A stretch of 9,275 nucleotides of DNA from assembly GCA_003140915.1 (NCBI GenBank), contig PLLI01000035.1:1-9275 (forward strand), written 5' to 3'. The notes below the pieces were generated by a model. The model saw only the letters and a program-made list of their open reading frames with translations, made no database searches and was not told where the DNA came from. How positions within the stretch are numbered: the first letter of the stretch is position 1; every line of letters begins with the position of its first letter. The DNA is from Candidatus Omnitrophota bacterium (GTDB lineage Bacteria; Omnitrophota; Gorgyraeia; 2-01-FULL-45-10). Below are positions 7,446-9,275 of the stretch, one piece after another. The translations under genes were made by a program, and so were the position numbers.

Positions 7446-8661
7446 TTTTATCCATCCGTGAAGCTCCGCGGCCGTGAGGCCGTGGAACGGAATCCCGCCC
7501 GTCCCGCCGAAGGCGGGGCTGGCTGCGGGGCAATAATTCAGTATATATCTCTTCCGTTGCCCTGATATTCCTCTCTATGCTGAAATCCTCTTCGGCTCTT
7601 TTCCTCCCCGCCGCGCCCATATCAGCGGATAAACTTCTATCCCTTATCAAAATAGCGAGCTTACCCGCCAACGCCTTCATGTCCCCTGCCTCGAATAGAA
7701 AGCCGGTCTGGTTATCCTTAATCAGTTCCGGCGTGCCGCCCGAGCCGGTAGCGACTATGGCTTTCCCGGATGCCATCGCTTCAAGCACCACCCTGCCGCA
7801 TGGTTCAGCATCGGAGGCAAGGACGAATATATCCATCGCCGCATAGATCTCAGGCATATCATTCCTGAATCCGGAAAAGATGACCTTATCTCTTATGCCC
7901 AGTTTGTCCGCTAAATCCACCAGATGCTTTTCCCTGAACTCATCTTCTTTGAAGACCGGAGAGCCGGCAATCAAGAAACGCAATCTTGCCGTGATCTCCG
8001 GCGCACCGGTAATAAGGCAGTGGGCGGCGCGAAGAAACGTCTCGTGCCCTTTATAGAGATTGAACCTGGACGCGATGCCTATCACGATCTCATCGGGCGC
8101 TATCCTGAATTCCTCCCGCACTTTTCCGCCATTTATCGACGGCCGAAACTTTTCTGTGTCGACGCCGTTGTATATGATTGCGACCTTGGACGGCAGCCTC
8201 CCGTTCTTCAAAAATCTATCGGCTATAGCGCGCGAATTGCATATTATTTTATCCGGAAGTAAGGAGAAGAGCCTGTCCGGGTCAATATGTTCCTTAATGA
8301 GCAGATTTCGCTGGTGCCAGATGGTAGGGATCCCGTAAGGCCGAACCGCTATAACACCGTATAGATGGGTGCGGATGCTGTTTGAATGGACCAACCGGAC
8401 ATCTCTGGATCTGATGATATCGCGGATCTTTTTTATCGCCGGTAAAACTCCCACCAGACGCCTCAAGGGAGGATATGCTACAGGGTAGACCTCTATGCCT
8501 ATTTTTTTCAATTTTTCCGGAAAGAGACCGTTATCCGGACAGGCAACTATAGGATCGAATTTTGTCCGGTCGATCCTGCCGGTCAAATTCAGAAGGCTGT
8601 TCTCCGCCCCGCCAAATTCCGCCGTCTCATGAAGATAGAGTACGCTGTAGTTTCTTATCAT
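7438..8661 (-). CDS. GT4 family glycosyltransferase with repeat-encoded C-terminal tail
   Basis: 407-residue GT-B retaining glycosyltransferase. The N-terminal domain has the glycine loop FGGAENSLLNL (16-26), VHSNSIRTHLYG, and ICNSRAIADRF leading into VAIIYNGVD at the hinge. The donor domain has GIASRFNLYKGHE and the E-x7-E pair at E286 and E294 (EPCGRVVLEAMA). A normal GT4 C-terminus ends about residue 377 (EEIYTELL); the last 30 residues (378-407) are arginine- and proline-rich, unlike the rest, and 378 to about 403 are read from the palindromic element at 7455-7530. This looks like an insertion at the 3' end that replaced or bypassed the original stop. The ATG lies 1 nt after the upstream stop, with AAAGGA at 8671-8676 nine bases away. 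The 3' end overlaps the aminotransferase start by 8 bp. Sugar specificity is unknown. Confidence 0.93.
   Translation of the reverse strand: MIRNYSVLYLHETAEFGGAENSLLNLTGRIDRTKFDPIVACPDNGLFPEKLKKIGIEVYPVAYPPLRRLVGVLPAIKKIRDIIRSRDVRLVHSNSIRTHLYGVIAVRPYGIPTIWHQRNLLIKEHIDPDRLFSLLPDKIICNSRAIADRFLKNGRLPSKVAIIYNGVDTEKFRPSINGGKVREEFRIAPDEIVIGIASRFNLYKGHETFLRAAHCLITGAPEITARLRFLIAGSPVFKEDEFREKHLVDLADKLGIRDKVIFSGFRNDMPEIYAAMDIFVLASDAEPCGRVVLEAMASGKAIVATGSGGTPELIKDNQTGFLFEAGDMKALAGKLAILIRDRSLSADMGAAGRKRAEEDFSIERNIRATEEIYTELLPRSQPRLRRDGRDSVPRPHGRGASRMDKNV
7455..7530. repeat. GC-rich composite palindromic element inside a coding region
   Basis: About 76 bp with two adjacent hairpins and markedly higher GC (54 of 70 bases at 7461-7530) than the flanks. 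Hairpin 1: TCCGCGGCC (7465-7473), loop GTGA, GGCCGTGGA (7478-7486), with an outer TCCGT (7455-7459)/ACGGA (7487-7491) stem. Hairpin 2: GTCCCGCC (7501-7508), loop GAA, GGCGGGGC (7512-7519), with an outer TCCCGC (7493-7498)/GCGGGG (7525-7530) stem. It resembles short dispersed palindromic repeats (REP- or Rickettsia-palindromic-element-like) that sit between or inside genes. It is translated as the tail of the 7438-8661 glycosyltransferase and ends 9 bases before the aminotransferase ATG. Only one copy is in this window, so its being a genomic repeat is inferred. No T-run follows on either strand, so it does not look like an intrinsic terminator. Confidence 0.7.
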
Positions 8662-8662
8662 T

Positions 8663-9268
8663 TCAGAAGGTCCTTTTTTTCCCTATAAAATAAAGGCTCG
8701 AAGCGATCGTATGGGATTTTTTCCTCTTGACAAGAAATAAGTCTAAATACCTGAAAGGGGCGAAGAGCCATCCAAGCATAAAATAGGCCGCTGTCCTCAG
8801 AACGGGAACGCCTATAAAAAAAGCTATGTATTCCTGCATCAGTCCCAGGATGGCACTGGTGGGCCCTACGCAGACTCCGCTATCGATCTTATAGAATTCG
8901 CTAAAGAGTGTTTCTATACCTTTTAAGGTGTACCTCTGAAAATCGCCTGGAGCCGCATGATACGGCTGCAGGAACGGGATTTCGGCATAAACATATCCGT
9001 CTTTTTTTAAAACACGGCGGATCTGGGAAATCACCCCTGCCGGATCCTCTACATGTTCAAGAACCGCCCTGGCTACAACTAGATCAAAGTGGCCGTCACC
9101 AAACGGCAGGTGATGGACGTCTCCGATAACATCTACTCCCGGATAAAAGTTTATATCTATGTTTACGGCCTCCGGGGATATTCGCTTTTTCCCGGAGCCG
9201 AGGTCCAATACCTTACGTTCCCTTCCGAGCGTTTTTAACAACTCGTCTATCTTATGGATCACGTTCAA
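8663..9268 (-). CDS. Class I SAM methyltransferase with hydrophobic C-terminus; 5' end uncertain
   Basis: 201 residues as called. SAM motif I is VLDLGSG (20-26), followed by NIDIN with Asp38, DVIGDVHHLPF with Asp50, FDLVVARAVLEHV (61-73), and VYAEIPFLQPY, then HAAPGDFQRYT at 104-114, a motif common in methyltransferases of polysaccharide gene clusters. The region from about 136 to 178 is largely hydrophobic, including a stretch rich in Phe, Leu and Tyr before a KRKK patch, suggesting membrane association. The first codon at 9268 is TTG; the frame stays open to base 9275, so the true start may be further upstream and the gene 5' truncated by the window. The lead-in before motif I (19 residues) is nevertheless enough for a complete small methyltransferase. 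The stop is 1 nt before the GT4 start. The acceptor is unknown. Confidence 0.85.
   Translation of the reverse strand: MNVIHKIDELLKTLGRERKVLDLGSGKKRISPEAVNIDINFYPGVDVIGDVHHLPFGDGHFDLVVARAVLEHVEDPAGVISQIRRVLKKDGYVYAEIPFLQPYHAAPGDFQRYTLKGIETLFSEFYKIDSGVCVGPTSAILGLMQEYIAFFIGVPVLRTAAYFMLGWLFAPFRYLDLFLVKRKKSHTIASSLYFIGKKRTF
8671..8676 (-). promoter_or_regulatory. Ribosome binding site of the GT4 gene at 7438-8661
   Basis: AAAGGA nine bases before the ATG at 8661, inside the last codons of the upstream methyltransferase gene. It supports the called start, which is one base after the upstream TGA. Confidence 0.55.
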
Positions 9269-9275
9269 GCTCGGG

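Noticed and set aside
7493..7530. Hairpin 2 as a rho-independent terminator
   Set aside because: No T-rich run follows on either strand, and on the minus strand it lies inside an open reading frame just before a coupled gene.

Overview
The window is a stretch of bacterial DNA (GC roughly 45-50% by eye) that holds part of a surface-glycan assembly operon. All ten genes lie on the minus strand, so transcription runs from high to low coordinates. Junctions are very tight: gaps of 0-30 nt or overlaps of 4-23 bp. Both ends run out of the window: the first gene may lack its 5' end and the last lacks its 3' end. No tRNA, rRNA, CRISPR array, IS element, promoter or intrinsic terminator was seen, and no gene-free stretch exceeds 30 bases.

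Layout in transcription order: a class I SAM methyltransferase with a hydrophobic C-terminus (9268-8663); a GT4 glycosyltransferase (8661-7438) whose last ~30 codons lie in a GC-rich palindromic repeat; a DegT/DnrJ/EryC1/StrS PLP-dependent sugar aminotransferase (7445-6267); a second methyltransferase (6289-5525); two adjacent, related GT2 glycosyltransferases of the WaaE-like type (5494-4643 and 4639-3857); a radical SAM protein with a SPASM/twitch-type cysteine-rich C-terminus (3856-2939); a second GT4 glycosyltransferase (2946-1768); a third methyltransferase with an N-terminal four-cysteine zinc-ribbon-like module and a C-terminal membrane segment (1758-778); and a GT9 heptosyltransferase-family enzyme (781 to the window edge).

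Read together, five glycosyltransferases of three families, one aminotransferase, three methyltransferases and a radical SAM enzyme suggest assembly and decoration of an LPS-core, O-antigen or similar cell-surface oligosaccharide containing an amino sugar and methyl groups. The GT9 enzyme favours a Gram-negative, LPS-type envelope. No nucleotide-sugar dehydratase, epimerase, flippase, polymerase or ligase is in the window, so those steps must be encoded elsewhere.

The taxon cannot be fixed from sequence alone. Frequent ATA isoleucine codons, moderate GC, dense minus-strand glycan genes and the CCCGCC-GAA-GGCGGG hairpin repeat would fit an uncultured lineage such as Omnitrophota, but that is a weak inference from memory. 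The most unusual items are the palindromic element read through in frame at the end of the 7438-8661 glycosyltransferase, and the radical SAM/SPASM protein embedded among glycosyltransferases.
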